Positions 8,743 through 17,731 of a stretch of 64,000 nt of DNA are shown in pieces. The translations under genes and the position numbers were made by a program. Position 1 is the first letter of the stretch; each line of letters opens with the position of its first letter. Origin of the DNA: Clostridia bacterium (lineage in GTDB: Bacteria > Bacillota > Clostridia > Oscillospirales > CAG-272); the NCBI GenBank assembly GCA_017503325.1, contig JAFVTI010000018.1:62001-126000 (forward strand), read 5' to 3'. Under the pieces are notes generated by a model. The model did no database searches, was not told the DNA's origin, and saw only the letters and a list, made by a program, of their open reading frames with translations.

Positions 8743-9720
8743 TCATTGCGTGCATTCCACAACGTCACCGTCGGTGCGCAGCACCATGGTGCCGTTATAG
8801 GAAAAATAGGTCAGCGCGTTCAGATTACGCATCAGGAGCACCACCTCGTTTTCAATATTGGCCAGTGCATCCGAGCAGATCACACCGTATTTGACACCGC
8901 AGGTGGTCAGAATATCGCGCAGAGCCTTGTTGTGGCTGCCGTGATGCGGCAGCTTGACGAAATCATACTGCCCGCTATACTGCGTCTGTGCAAGGAAATC
9001 CTCGCATCGCGCCTTTTCCGCGTCTCCCATGAACAGAGCCGAAAAATCTCCCAGAGTCAGGCCGCAGATCAGGGAAAGATCGTTATCCATGCTATCCTCG
9101 GGGATAGGCTCCTCGTGCGAAAGCTCGGGATAAACGCGTGAGACGTTGATCCAAAGGCTGCCGACGGGCAAAGCGACGGTGGTATCGTCGTTGAGCTTAT
9201 GGACGGTCGTGCGTGCGGCATTTTGCTCAAGCGCACTCAAAAGCGAGCGGTAAAGTCCCGAATCGCGCACGTAATTGGGCATATACACCTCGGCAACCTC
9301 GAAGTCCTCGATGATCTTGGCCGCGCTGCCGATGTGGTCGTTGTCAAAATGGGTCAGGATCAAAAGATCAATGCGCGAAATGCCAAGCGATTCCAGCGTA
9401 TCGCTGATCTCTCCGTAGTCGTCCGCGTCGGCCGTGTCAATCATAATCACGGTACCATCCAGCTGCAAAAGCATGCAATCGGATTTTCCTGTTTCAAGCA
9501 CGCGCACGGTCAGCATGTGCTCCGCGCCCTCAAACGAGTTACCCGGATTGAGCGAGCCGGCATTCCCGCCCGAGCTTGGCTGCGTGCCGCCGATCTCACC
9601 CGTGCCGAGCTGTCCCGTGCCGCCGGGCGAACCCTGTTGCAGCACCTCACCGCTGCATGCGCAAATGCAAAGTGCAAGAGCTGCGCAGACAAGGGCGATC
9701 AGAAATCTGTATAGCTTCAT
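8743..9720 (-). CDS. Lipoprotein with ComEC-like metallo-beta-lactamase fold
   Basis: 325 aa from the ATG at 9720 (GGAGAG 7 bases upstream). The signal peptide ends ICAC with Cys at residue 22, then a Gly/Ser/Gln-rich linker to about residue 65. The catalytic domain has THFDNDHIGSA (variant HxHxDH metal site), MGDAEK and KLPHHGSHNK, the pattern of the C-terminal metallo-hydrolase domain of ComEC/Rec2. In ComEC this domain is thought to be an extracellular nuclease acting in DNA uptake; here it stands alone as a tethered surface protein. The substrate is unknown. Confidence 0.85.
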   Translation of the reverse strand: MKLYRFLIALVCAALALCICACSGEVLQQGSPGGTGQLGTGEIGGTQPSSGGNAGSLNPGNSFEGAEHMLTVRVLETGKSDCMLLQLDGTVIMIDTADADDYGEISDTLESLGISRIDLLILTHFDNDHIGSAAKIIEDFEVAEVYMPNYVRDSGLYRSLLSALEQNAARTTVHKLNDDTTVALPVGSLWINVSRVYPELSHEEPIPEDSMDNDLSLICGLTLGDFSALFMGDAEKARCEDFLAQTQYSGQYDFVKLPHHGSHNKALRDILTTCGVKYGVICSDALANIENEVVLLMRNLNALTYFSYNGTMVLRTDGDVVECTQ

Positions 9721-9744
9721 AAATTCTCTCCGTAAAACAAATTC

Positions 9745-9771
9745 AGGTGGAAGGCTCGTAGCCTTCCACCT
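9745..9771 (-). other. Stable 12-bp hairpin in the leader of the MBL lipoprotein
   Basis: Perfect arms AGGTGGAAGGCT (9745-9756) and AGCCTTCCACCT (9760-9771) with a 3-base loop. On the minus strand it begins right after the -10 box, so it would form the very 5' end of the mRNA; it also lies after recX and could end that transcript, though only a broken T tract follows. Confidence 0.6.
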
Positions 9772-9774
9772 AAC

Positions 9775-9803
9775 ATTATAGCGCATCTCTCTCTTTTTTA
9801 CAA
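9775..9803 (-). promoter_or_regulatory. Promoter of the MBL lipoprotein and flavodoxin genes
   Basis: Minus strand: -35 TTGTAA (9803-9798), 17-base spacer, consensus -10 TATAAT (9780-9775). Confidence 0.75.
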
Positions 9804-9836
9804 GAGCCCCTGCACGCAGTGCAAAAAAATTTACAC

Positions 9837-10475
9837 TTATTGCGCGTCCAACACCTCAAACGCTGCCTTGATCTGCGACGATGAAAATCCCTGCGCCACC
9901 ATTTTTTGAGAAAGCTTTTTGCGCTCGTCGCCCTCGGGTATGCCATGGCGGCATTGTCGCGCAAGCGCCTCTCGGCACACCTCGTCGAAATCCACCTCGT
10001 CAAGATACCCCTGCACGTCGGCATCCGACGCGTCGTAGCCCTTGGCACGCAGATCGTACTCCACGCGTCTGCGGCTGCGCAGCTTTGCCACGCTGCGCTC
10101 AGCCTCGCGCAAGGCGGCAGAGCTTTCGCGCAGATATCCCGCCGCGATCAGCATGCAAACCGCCTCCTCGGCGTGCGCCTTGGAACAGCCCTTTTGCACG
10201 AGCTTGTAGGTCAGCTCGCGCGCAGATCGGTCACCGTACGAAAGCGAGGTCAGACCTTTGATAAAGGCACGGCAGATTCCCGACGCATCCGCGATTCTCT
10301 CGGCGGTTTCTGCGTCGATCTCGCCTGCCTGCAACCCCATTTCCTTGTATTGCGAGAGCAGCAATGGGTACTTTTCCTTTTGATATTGCTCGGCACTCTC
10401 GCCGCGCAAGATCAGCGTCACCCACACGATCCCCTTGTCGGGCACGGGCGTGATGCTTTTGATGCGGATATTCAT
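9837..10475 (-). CDS. recX: Regulatory protein RecX
   Basis: 212 aa, within the RecX range. RecX binds RecA filaments and limits their activity. The protein is built of three-helix repeats; ALREAERSVAKLRSRRRVEYDLRAKGYD and SQKMVAQGFSSSQIKAAFEVL are typical (each segment shown in part). It starts 9 bp after the recA stop, with AAGGATC as ribosome binding site overlapping the recA stop codon, so the two are co-translated. recA-recX pairing is conserved in many bacteria. Confidence 0.88.
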   Translation of the reverse strand: MNIRIKSITPVPDKGIVWVTLILRGESAEQYQKEKYPLLLSQYKEMGLQAGEIDAETAERIADASGICRAFIKGLTSLSYGDRSARELTYKLVQKGCSKAHAEEAVCMLIAAGYLRESSAALREAERSVAKLRSRRRVEYDLRAKGYDASDADVQGYLDEVDFDEVCREALARQCRHGIPEGDERKKLSQKMVAQGFSSSQIKAAFEVLDAQ

Positions 10476-10484
10476 ATCTGATCC

Positions 10485-11597
10485 TTAATCTTCATCCTTG
10501 AGCACGCGGATGTCGAATGCGTCGTCCTCGTCCTCGTCGTCCAGGTCGAATTCCTCTTCCGCAAGCATATCACCGTTGGCAAGCAGCACGCGAACCTTTT
10601 CCTCAATCTCTGCCATGAGCGCAGGGTTGCCCTCGATCATCTTGCGCACGTTGTCCTTGCCCTGTCCGATTCTCTCGCCGTTATACGAGAACCACGAACC
10701 GCTCTTCTTGATAATATCCGAGTTGATGGCAAAATCCAGCACCTCGCCCGAGCGGCAGATGCCCTTGCCGTACAGAATATCAAATTCCGCTACACGGAAA
10801 GGAGGCGCGACCTTATTCTTGACGATCTTGCACTTGACACGGTTGCCGTAGATCTCGCCGCCGTTCTTGAGCTGATCGGTCTTTCTGATATCAATACGCA
10901 CCGACGCGTAGAACTTGAGCGCGCGGCCGCCCGTGGTGGTCTCGGGATTGCCGTACATAACGCCCACCTTTTCACGCAACTGGTTGATAAAGATGACCAC
11001 GCAGTTAGACTTATTGATCACGGCGGACAGCTTACGCATAGCCTGCGACATCAAACGCGCCTGCATACCCATCTGCGCCTGGCCCATATCGCCCTCCAAT
11101 TCCTGCTTGGGAACCAGAGCCGCTACCGAGTCGATGACCACGCAATCGATTGCACCCGAGCGCACCAGTGCCTCGGTGATCTCCAGCGCGTCCTCACCGC
11201 AATCGGGCTGAGAGACCAGCAGATTGTTGATATCCACGCCCAGCGCCTTTGCATACACGGGATCCAGCGCGTGCTCCGCGTCGATAAACGCAGCCTCGCC
11301 GCCCGCCTTCTGCACCTCTGCGACGATGTGCAGCGCAACGGTAGTCTTACCCGAGGACTCGGGCCCGAAGATCTCGATAATTCTGCCCTTGGGCACGCCG
11401 CCGATGCCCAGCGCCATATCCAGCGAAATAGAACCGGTGGAGACCGCCTGCACCTCCATGTGGGCGTTCTCGCCCAGACGCATGACTGCGCCCGCGCCAA
11501 ACTCACGCTCGATCTGCACCATAGCGGTATTGAGTGCTCTCTGCTTTTCTGCCTTCTTATCTACAACAACCTCGGGTGTGACTGCTTTCTTTGCCAT
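10485..11597 (-). CDS. recA: Recombinase RecA
   Basis: 370 aa. RecA forms filaments on single-stranded DNA, exchanges strands and triggers LexA cleavage. Seen: Walker [10 protein letters not shown] near residue 78, the L1/L2 DNA loops around [19 protein letters not shown] and [20 protein letters not shown], and an acidic C-terminal tail. It heads the recA-recX operon behind a near-consensus promoter. No LexA/DinR box of the GAAC-N4-GTTC type is visible upstream. Confidence 0.98.
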   Translation of the reverse strand: MAKKAVTPEVVVDKKAEKQRALNTAMVQIEREFGAGAVMRLGENAHMEVQAVSTGSISLDMALGIGGVPKGRIIEIFGPESSGKTTVALHIVAEVQKAGGEAAFIDAEHALDPVYAKALGVDINNLLVSQPDCGEDALEITEALVRSGAIDCVVIDSVAALVPKQELEGDMGQAQMGMQARLMSQAMRKLSAVINKSNCVVIFINQLREKVGVMYGNPETTTGGRALKFYASVRIDIRKTDQLKNGGEIYGNRVKCKIVKNKVAPPFRVAEFDILYGKGICRSGEVLDFAINSDIIKKSGSWFSYNGERIGQGKDNVRKMIEGNPALMAEIEEKVRVLLANGDMLAEEEFDLDDEDEDDAFDIRVLKDED

Positions 11598-11655
11598 AAT
11601 AATATTCCATCCCTTCCGCCCGCGAATGCGCAGGCCCTCATTCTGTTATGGCAAT

Positions 11656-11684
11656 ATTATACACCGACAACAACCTTTTGTCAA
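11656..11684 (-). promoter_or_regulatory. Promoter of recA-recX
   Basis: Minus strand: consensus -35 TTGACA (11684-11679), 17-base spacer, consensus -10 TATAAT (11661-11656). An inverted repeat ATTCCG-N4-CGGAAT lies just upstream at 11704-11719. Confidence 0.9.
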
Positions 11685-11804
11685 TAGGTTTTTCAAATGT
11701 TTTATTCCGTAATCGGAATTTTATTTTTTAACACCATTTGATGCAGGTTCTATTTATTCCGATTTTGGACGATTCAGTCAACCAACAAGACGGGTCGGAC
11801 AAGA

Positions 11805-11834
11805 TTGACAAGTTCCCTTTTCTCATGTTATAAT
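11805..11834 (+). promoter_or_regulatory. Promoter of the P-loop kinase-like gene
   Basis: Plus strand: -35 TTGACA (11805-11810), 18-base spacer, -10 TATAAT (11829-11834). Confidence 0.85.
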
Positions 11835-11861
11835 ATGGTAGTTGAGTTGGGAGGTGGAGAT

Positions 11862-12365
11862 ATGAAAATAGCTGTGATAGGCTTTAGCGGTGCCGGGAAA
11901 TCCACACTGGCCGCAGCACTCGGAAAGCATTATGACATTCCCGTATTACACATGGATGCAATTCATTTTTTACCGAATTGGGTGGAGCGCGATGACGCCG
12001 ACATGCTCAGCGACGTGCAGCAGTTTCTTTCCGAGCACGATTCGTGGGTCATCGATGGCAATTACTCGCGCATCTTGTTTGACGCACGAATAGAGCAAGC
12101 GGATCGCATCGTCATCCTGCAATTCAATCGCCTTGTATGTTTTTGGCGTGCATTTTGGCGTTCGAAAAAATACAAGAACCAAACCCGCCCGGATATGGCT
12201 CCCGGCTGCATGGAAAAATTCGACAAAGAATTTGCACGCTGGATATTGTTTGAGCAAAAACGAAAGGTCAAGCGCTACAAGCTGTTGCAAGAGCAGTACG
12301 GTAATAAGATCACCATGATCCGCAACCAACGGCAGCTGGATAAATTCATGAAAAACCAGGGATAA
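11862..12365 (+). CDS. P-loop adenylate-kinase-like protein (topology modulation family)
   Basis: 167 aa from the ATG at 11862 (GGAGGTGGAGAT before it; the upstream TTG lies in the promoter). Walker A GFSGAGKST at residues 7-15, then HMDAIHFLPNWVE and WVIDGNYSRI, hallmarks of the FlaR/topology-modulation family of small nucleotide kinases. Their substrate is unknown; the family name comes from an old plasmid supercoiling observation and is not strong functional evidence. It is transcribed away from recA, with its own promoter. Confidence 0.82.
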   Translation: MKIAVIGFSGAGKSTLAAALGKHYDIPVLHMDAIHFLPNWVERDDADMLSDVQQFLSEHDSWVIDGNYSRILFDARIEQADRIVILQFNRLVCFWRAFWRSKKYKNQTRPDMAPGCMEKFDKEFARWILFEQKRKVKRYKLLQEQYGNKITMIRNQRQLDKFMKNQG

Positions 12366-12379
12366 TTCAACACACTTGA

Positions 12380-12556
12380 TCAAGCCCTTGCGACATAGCC
12401 GCGCAGCGGATATGTCATCCTCGAGCAAGCATCCTCTGCCAAGATCCTTCGCTTCGCTCGAGGATGACAGGCAGAGGATGCGCCGCGAAGGATCTTGCAA
12501 GGGCGCAGATCGTTTTCACACCACGACATGTGCGGGCGACCTGCGGTCGCCCGCAC
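12380..12556. repeat. Nested inverted-repeat element plus strong hairpin
   Basis: The gap 12366-12607 holds no gene. TGTCATCCTCGAGC (12414-12427) pairs with 12457-12470; GCATCCTCTGCC (12430-12441) with 12471-12482; the GCAAGATCCTTCG-type segment with 12487-12499; AGCCCTTGC near 12385 with GCAAGGGC near 12498. A separate 12-bp hairpin GTGCGGGCGACC / GGTCGCCCGCAC lies at 12530-12556. It looks like a small interspersed repeat of gut Clostridia. Confidence 0.65.
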
Positions 12557-12572
12557 GGACACATACTAACCA

Positions 12573-12600
12573 AACAGCCGCGGCAGATGCCGCGGCTGTT
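12573..12600 (-). terminator. Terminator-like hairpin after the CPBP protease
   Basis: 12-bp perfect stem AACAGCCGCGGC / GCCGCGGCTGTT with a 4-base loop, starting 8 bases after the stop codon of the minus-strand gene. The T tract is short. Confidence 0.65.
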
Positions 12601-12607
12601 CCGGGAT

Positions 12608-13465
12608 TTATTCTGTTTTGATTTCCGCTTCGGGTTTGCTCCCCTTTTCGGGAAACAATCTCTCCACGTCCTCGGGCTTAACGCGCAAGAGGCTGATCAC
12701 CATAAACACGGTCACGGCCACGCCGAGTACGGCAGTGATGACCACGGTCACGGGATCCCAGCGCACGCCGCCGCCCAGGTAAAGGATGGTGCCGCCCAGG
12801 TCGTACACGAAATGCAGCAGCACGCAATACCAGATGTTGGCGGTTTTGAGCAGCACGATGGCGCACATACCGCCGATCAGGAAGGAATACCCCACTTGCA
12901 GGATGGTTGCGCCCGGATTTGCGCCGATAAAGAGATTGACCAAGTGCACAAAGCCAAACACCGCGCTGCTTGCGGCTGTGGTCCAGAAGATCTGCTTGGT
13001 GCTTTTTCTTCTGCCGTCCAGGATCATCAGATAAAACAGTCCGCGGAAGGCAAATTCCTCAAACATGCCGATGGCAAGGCAGTACGCCACCACCAACAGA
13101 ACGCCGCCGATCGGATCGGTCACGTAGGCGTTGCCCGTGGCAAGTCCGATCAGGGGGAAATTGTTGATAGCCACCGCCAGCGAGGGCAAAAGGAACAAAA
13201 GCGACTTCCCTATCGGCCGTCTCAGAGGATTGAGCACGCGATAGCCCATATAGACCGTCATGACCACAAACACGATCGCACCCACACCGTCCATGACCAG
13301 CGTGTCAAGGATAGGGGCGCGGTATGCGTCGCTTGTGATCAGCGACCGCATCAGCTCGCTGTCCGCGACCGCTCCCGCAAAAAACAGCTTGTACACGCCC
13401 ACGATCGCCACGCAGGCGATCAGCACGGCGATGCAGACCTTACGACTGAGCAGAGGCTTCTTCAT
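12608..13465 (-). CDS. CPBP family intramembrane protease
   Basis: 285 aa from the ATG at 13465 with GGAGGGATCC upstream. About eight membrane segments. The three motifs of the CPBP/Abi (CAAX-protease-like) family are present: EEFAFR, FGFVH and HFVYD, giving the two Glu, Arg and two His of the active site. Family members process prenylated or other membrane substrates, or give bacteriocin self-immunity; nothing here tells which. The start overlaps the end of lgt by 26 bp, so it is translationally coupled. A charged cytosolic tail ends the protein. Confidence 0.85.
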   Translation of the reverse strand: MKKPLLSRKVCIAVLIACVAIVGVYKLFFAGAVADSELMRSLITSDAYRAPILDTLVMDGVGAIVFVVMTVYMGYRVLNPLRRPIGKSLLFLLPSLAVAINNFPLIGLATGNAYVTDPIGGVLLVVAYCLAIGMFEEFAFRGLFYLMILDGRRKSTKQIFWTTAASSAVFGFVHLVNLFIGANPGATILQVGYSFLIGGMCAIVLLKTANIWYCVLLHFVYDLGGTILYLGGGVRWDPVTVVITAVLGVAVTVFMVISLLRVKPEDVERLFPEKGSKPEAEIKTE

Positions 13466-14354
13466 CGGATCCCTCCGCAAGCTGCGTTTGGGCGGCCTGC
13501 TGTGACGCCGCCTGCTCTGCAGCCATGCACTTGGCTGTATAATTTCTGACAAACTTTTCAAGGAAGATAACGCCCACACCCACCGCGATCAGCAAGAGTG
13601 CGGTCTGCTGCGAGGGAGAAAGAAACGGGATAATGCCCTCTCCGCGCGCATCGGCACGCAGATATTCGGCAAAAAATCTCCAAACGCCGTACGCGATGGT
13701 GTAAATGGGCAGGTTGTAATGCTTATTTCTGACCACGCGCCAAAGCAGCCATGCTGCAAGCGCAAACAGGAAGATGGCCTCCAGCAGCTGCACGGGCACG
13801 GCGTAGAACTCCTCTACCGAGCCGTCGGTAAACAGCTTCAAAAAGGTCAGGGTATACCACTCCTTTTGCTCGCAGACCTTGCCGTGGCAGCAGCCCGCCA
13901 TCAGACAGCCGATGCGGCCGATACCGTGTGCCAAGGGGATGACTGCGCCCGCGATATGCGCGATGGGGAAAAAGTGGTGGATATTCTCTTTCTTTTTGAA
14001 AAGCAATGCGCCAATGCCAAAGTAAATGATGACGAATATGATCACACCGCCCACAAGGCCGCCGTAAAAGGTGGCACCCGTTCCCCAATAATCAAAGAAC
14101 TTGGCCTCGGGATTCTCTCCCAGCGCGGCGTTCCAGTTATAAAAGGTTTGCACCAGGGCTGCGGCGTAATATCCGCAGCCTATTGCAAAAATGGACGTGA
14201 TCAGCGCGAAATTCTGAATTTTCGCCTTGAATTTCTGTCTGTCCGCAAACACGCGGTACAGGACAAGACAGATGACGATGGCGATCATCAGGCAGATATC
14301 GTACAGCCCTAAGCGAAAATGCTCGCCAAGATCAATGATAATATACGGATACAC
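13440..14354 (-). CDS. lgt: Prolipoprotein diacylglyceryl transferase Lgt
   Basis: 304 aa. The GTG at 14354 is chosen because AGGAGG stands 6 bases upstream; the frame continues to a TTG at 14381 inside ftsK. Lgt transfers diacylglycerol from phosphatidylglycerol to the lipobox Cys of prolipoproteins. The signature HGIGRIGCLMAGCCHG, the ATFYGGLVGG loop and WRFFAEYLRADARG are present, across seven membrane helices. Many lipoproteins in this window are its likely substrates. It follows ftsK by 23 bp. Confidence 0.95.
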   Translation of the reverse strand: MYPYIIIDLGEHFRLGLYDICLMIAIVICLVLYRVFADRQKFKAKIQNFALITSIFAIGCGYYAAALVQTFYNWNAALGENPEAKFFDYWGTGATFYGGLVGGVIIFVIIYFGIGALLFKKKENIHHFFPIAHIAGAVIPLAHGIGRIGCLMAGCCHGKVCEQKEWYTLTFLKLFTDGSVEEFYAVPVQLLEAIFLFALAAWLLWRVVRNKHYNLPIYTIAYGVWRFFAEYLRADARGEGIIPFLSPSQQTALLLIAVGVGVIFLEKFVRNYTAKCMAAEQAASQQAAQTQLAEGSDEEASAQS

Positions 14355-14377
14355 GGAAAACCTCCTGTGTGAAAAAA

Positions 14378-17167
14378 TCAATCAGCCTTGCCGTTCATGC
14401 GCAGCTCGTCAAGATCCGACTTGGTGACAAGCACCTTGCGCGGCTTGTTGCCGTCCTGCTCCGAGATAAAGCCGAGCTCCTCCATGCGGTCCAAGAGTCC
14501 CGCTGCTCTGCCGTAGCCTACCTTAAGGTAACGCTGCAGCATGGACGTGGAAGCCTTGCCCTCGGTGACAACCACCTCAACAGCCTCCCACAGCTTTTCG
14601 TCCTCACCGTCGCCTCCGCCAAGGTCACCATCAGCACCGCCGCCTGCGCCCTTCTTGTTGCCGCACTTGGCAGCCTCTTCCTCGATCTGACGCGTGAAGC
14701 TGTCGTTATACTTGGCAGAGCCGTTCTGCGTCTTGACAAAGTTGACCACTCGCTCTACCTCGCCGTCCGCAACGAACGCGCCCTGTACACGCTGGGGCTT
14801 GGGTGCGCCGACGGGTGCGTACAGCATATCGCCGCGACCAATCAGCTTTTCCGCACCGCCCACGTCAATGATGGTACGCGAGTCAACCTGCGAGGATACG
14901 GTAAATGCAATACGGGAAGGAATGTTTGCCTTGATCAAGCCGGTAACGACGTCAACGGACGGACGCTGCGTACCGATGATGATATGGATACCCGCTGCTC
15001 TTGCCTTCTGTGCAAGACGGCAGATGCAGGTCTCCACGTCGTCGGGCGCGGTCATCATCAAGTCGGCAAGCTCGTCGATGATAATGACGATTCTGGGCAG
15101 ATATTCCTTTTCGGGATCATCCTTGGTGATTTCGTTATAGCCCGTGATGTTTCGCACGCCAACCTCCTCGATCAGCGAGAAGCGGCGCTCCATCTCGGCA
15201 ACCGCGCTGGCCAGTGCGCCCGCGGCCTTTTTGGGGTCGCTGACGATGGGACAGTACAGGTGCGGGATGTCACGGTACATGGTAAACTCTACCTTCTTGG
15301 GGTCGACCATGATCAGCTTGACCTCGTCGGGCGTTGCCTTATAAAGCAGCGACATGACAAGGCAGTTGATGCAGACCGACTTACCCATACCGGTTGCACC
15401 CGCAACCAGAAGGTGAGGCATCTTCTCAATATCGAATACGACCGGCTTGCCCGAAACGTCCGCACCAAGGCAGACCGCCACCTTACTCTTGTGATTTACA
15501 AATTCGGGGCTCTCCAGAAGGTTACGCAAATAAACGGTCGCGGGCTTATCGTTGGGCACCTCGATACCCACGGCAGCCTTACCGGGGATGGGTGCTTCGA
15601 TACGCACGCCCGATTTTGCAAGGCCAAGCGCGATATCGTCAACCAGGTTGGCAATGGCACGCACGCGCACGCCCGCCTCGGGCTTGATCTCGTAACGCGT
15701 GACGGTAGGACCTGTGGAGCAGGTGACCTCCTTGACGCGGATGTGGAAATCCTCCAAGGTCTGACGCAGCACCTCGGTGTTGGCCGCAACCTCCTCCTCG
15801 CTTGTGTGGTAGCTTGCGCTGCCTGCGGACAGCATATCGGTGGTGGGGAATACGTAAACGCTCTCGACCTCCTCGGGCTCGGGCTGCTCATTCATGCCGT
15901 CGTCCAGGATCTCGTCCAGCATATCCTCAAAGTCCTCCTCGGGCTCGGGCTCTGCCTTAGCAGCCTTGCGGGCGCGGGGTGCGGGAACGTCGTCCTCAAG
16001 ATCCACCTCGATCTCCTCCATGGGCTGATCCTTATCAAGCTCACCGACGTTGGCGTAAGCGTCCTCATCGGGGATCTGCTCTGCCTCGGGAATCTGCTCG
16101 GTCAGCGTGGGGATGTTTGCCGCATCGGCAGCATCCGCATCCTGCTCGTCAGCCGTCAGCTTGAGCGGCGTAAAGCCGATATCGTCGTCCTCGTCCGCCT
16201 GCTTTGCCTTGCTCTTCTTGCTCTTCTTGCTCTTGCGCGAGGACTTTTTGTCAAGCTCGATCATCTCGCCGGTCTCGGGATCAACGCGGTATCCGTCGTC
16301 CTCAAAGTCCTCCTCATCCTCATCGCGAACCTTTTTCTTATTTTTCTTTGCCTTGACGGGTACGGGAATCTCGTCCTCTTCCTCGTCCTCATCCTCATAG
16401 TCGTCGTAATCCTCATCGTCCTCTTGTTCAAGACGGGCACGAGCGGCACGCTTGGCATTTGCGGCCTTGACCTTGTTCCAGATCTGTACGGGCGTGATCT
16501 CCAGAAGCACCATGAACAGAATGATCACCACGAACAAAAGCACGAAGGGGGATGCCCAGCGGAACGCCCAGCAGAATACCCAACCGAGATATCCGCCAAG
16601 CAGACCGCCCGCCTGCAAAAACTTACTTGCAAGGAACAGATCGCGAAGTCCCGTATCCATGTTGTCGACATTCATGCCGAACTGGAAAATGTGGATCATG
16701 GCAGAAAACGCAGCCACGATCATGACCGACAGGATCGCCTTGATGGCACGGGTCACACCGTCGTCGGTCTTGAACCAGTAGATGCCGAAAATGACTAGCA
16801 GCACCGGGAACAGATAAGAAGCATGTCCGAAAATGCCGAACAGCATATTGCGGCAGATAAACTCACCCACAACGCCCTCCAGCTGCGAGCCGTTGAAATA
16901 GCTGATGGCATTGAGCACCAGCAAAACGGTCAGGATCAACGCCAGCGCAAACAGGATAAAGGGCACGAATTGCGAGAATTTATTCTTGCGCTTATTGGCC
17001 TTGGCCACGCGCTCCAGATTCTTTTTTCTCTGGGCGGCACTGACGCTCGTCCCGCCCTTCCCTTTTTTGGCCGTGCTCTTTTTGGGAGCACTCTTTTTCT
17101 TTGGAGCGGGGCTTTTGACAGCCGAGGCAGTCGTCTTACTCTGATCGGTCGTTTTTTTGGAAGCCAT
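14378..17167 (-). CDS. ftsK: DNA translocase FtsK/SpoIIIE
   Basis: 929 aa. Pumps chromosomal DNA through the division septum. Order: Lys/Ala-rich N-terminus, about four membrane helices (residues 50-230), a long acidic and Lys-rich low-complexity linker (about 240-480), then the RecA-like motor with Walker A GATGMGKS near residue 590 and DELADLM near 697, and a C-terminal winged-helix gamma domain (last ~65 residues) that reads orienting sequences. ATG at 17167 with GAGGATA upstream. It heads the ftsK-lgt-CPBP operon. Confidence 0.96.
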   Translation of the reverse strand: MASKKTTDQSKTTASAVKSPAPKKKSAPKKSTAKKGKGGTSVSAAQRKKNLERVAKANKRKNKFSQFVPFILFALALILTVLLVLNAISYFNGSQLEGVVGEFICRNMLFGIFGHASYLFPVLLVIFGIYWFKTDDGVTRAIKAILSVMIVAAFSAMIHIFQFGMNVDNMDTGLRDLFLASKFLQAGGLLGGYLGWVFCWAFRWASPFVLLFVVIILFMVLLEITPVQIWNKVKAANAKRAARARLEQEDDEDYDDYEDEDEEEDEIPVPVKAKKNKKKVRDEDEEDFEDDGYRVDPETGEMIELDKKSSRKSKKSKKSKAKQADEDDDIGFTPLKLTADEQDADAADAANIPTLTEQIPEAEQIPDEDAYANVGELDKDQPMEEIEVDLEDDVPAPRARKAAKAEPEPEEDFEDMLDEILDDGMNEQPEPEEVESVYVFPTTDMLSAGSASYHTSEEEVAANTEVLRQTLEDFHIRVKEVTCSTGPTVTRYEIKPEAGVRVRAIANLVDDIALGLAKSGVRIEAPIPGKAAVGIEVPNDKPATVYLRNLLESPEFVNHKSKVAVCLGADVSGKPVVFDIEKMPHLLVAGATGMGKSVCINCLVMSLLYKATPDEVKLIMVDPKKVEFTMYRDIPHLYCPIVSDPKKAAGALASAVAEMERRFSLIEEVGVRNITGYNEITKDDPEKEYLPRIVIIIDELADLMMTAPDDVETCICRLAQKARAAGIHIIIGTQRPSVDVVTGLIKANIPSRIAFTVSSQVDSRTIIDVGGAEKLIGRGDMLYAPVGAPKPQRVQGAFVADGEVERVVNFVKTQNGSAKYNDSFTRQIEEEAAKCGNKKGAGGGADGDLGGGDGEDEKLWEAVEVVVTEGKASTSMLQRYLKVGYGRAAGLLDRMEELGFISEQDGNKPRKVLVTKSDLDELRMNGKAD

Positions 17168-17242
17168 TATGTATCCTCATCTTTCTCAGAAATTACACGG
17201 TATGTTTTGCGCGTCCGGCGGCATACTACGTACGCAGAGACC

Positions 17243-17271
17243 TTGCGCATAGTTACAGTTATAGATATTAT
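17243..17271 (+). promoter_or_regulatory. Candidate promoter of the TauE pair
   Basis: Plus strand: -35 TTGCGC (17243-17248), 17-base spacer, -10 TATTAT (17266-17271). Its -10 box overlaps the ftsK -10 box on the other strand. Confidence 0.45.
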
Positions 17272-17295
17272 AACATTATCTAAACGAAATTGCAA
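17267..17295 (-). promoter_or_regulatory. Promoter of ftsK operon
   Basis: Minus strand: -35 TTGCAA (17295-17290), 17-base spacer, consensus -10 TATAAT (17272-17267). Confidence 0.75.
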
Positions 17296-17335
17296 GTACC
17301 GAGCGTACATTTATCACAAAGGAAGGTGAAGTTTT

Positions 17336-17719
17336 ATGACTTCTGTCAAAAGCCGTGCACATCTTGGCGCACTCGTGGGCTGCGCGCTGCTTGCGGGCGT
17401 CATCAACGGTCTTTTGGGCGCGGGCGGCGGGATCATTCTGGTATTCGCGCTGACCCTGTTTTGCAAAGGGGCGCTGCCCGACCGCCGCGACCTTTACGCC
17501 ACCGCGCTGGTCGTGACCCTTTCGCTGACCGTCGTATCCACCCTGCTCTATATCAAGGGCGGCAACGCCCCACCCGCCGATCTCTCGCGCTTTGTGCTGC
17601 CCGCCATTGCGGGAGGGGTTGCAGGAGGTCTTTTACTGGGGAAAATTTCGTCAAAAGCACTCGGACGCCTCTTCGCCGTCTTGCTGATCGTTTCGGGTGC
17701 GATCATGATCTTGCGATGA
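17336..17719 (+). CDS. TauE/SafE-type exporter, N-terminal half protein
   Basis: 127 aa with about four hydrophobic helices; LVGCALLAGVINGLLGAGGG is the Gly-rich first repeat of the TauE/SafE (sulfite/sulfonate exporter) family. A full transporter has ~250 aa with two such repeats; here the second repeat is the separate downstream gene. GGAAGGTG precedes the ATG. The substrate is not deducible. Confidence 0.82.
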   Translation: MTSVKSRAHLGALVGCALLAGVINGLLGAGGGIILVFALTLFCKGALPDRRDLYATALVVTLSLTVVSTLLYIKGGNAPPADLSRFVLPAIAGGVAGGLLLGKISSKALGRLFAVLLIVSGAIMILR

Positions 17720-17731
17720 GGAGAGGGATCT

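Noticed and set aside
14369-16798. 809-codon open frame on the plus strand opposite ftsK
   Set aside because: Low-complexity translation, no ribosome site, fully antisense to a clear ftsK; caused by GC-rich codon bias.
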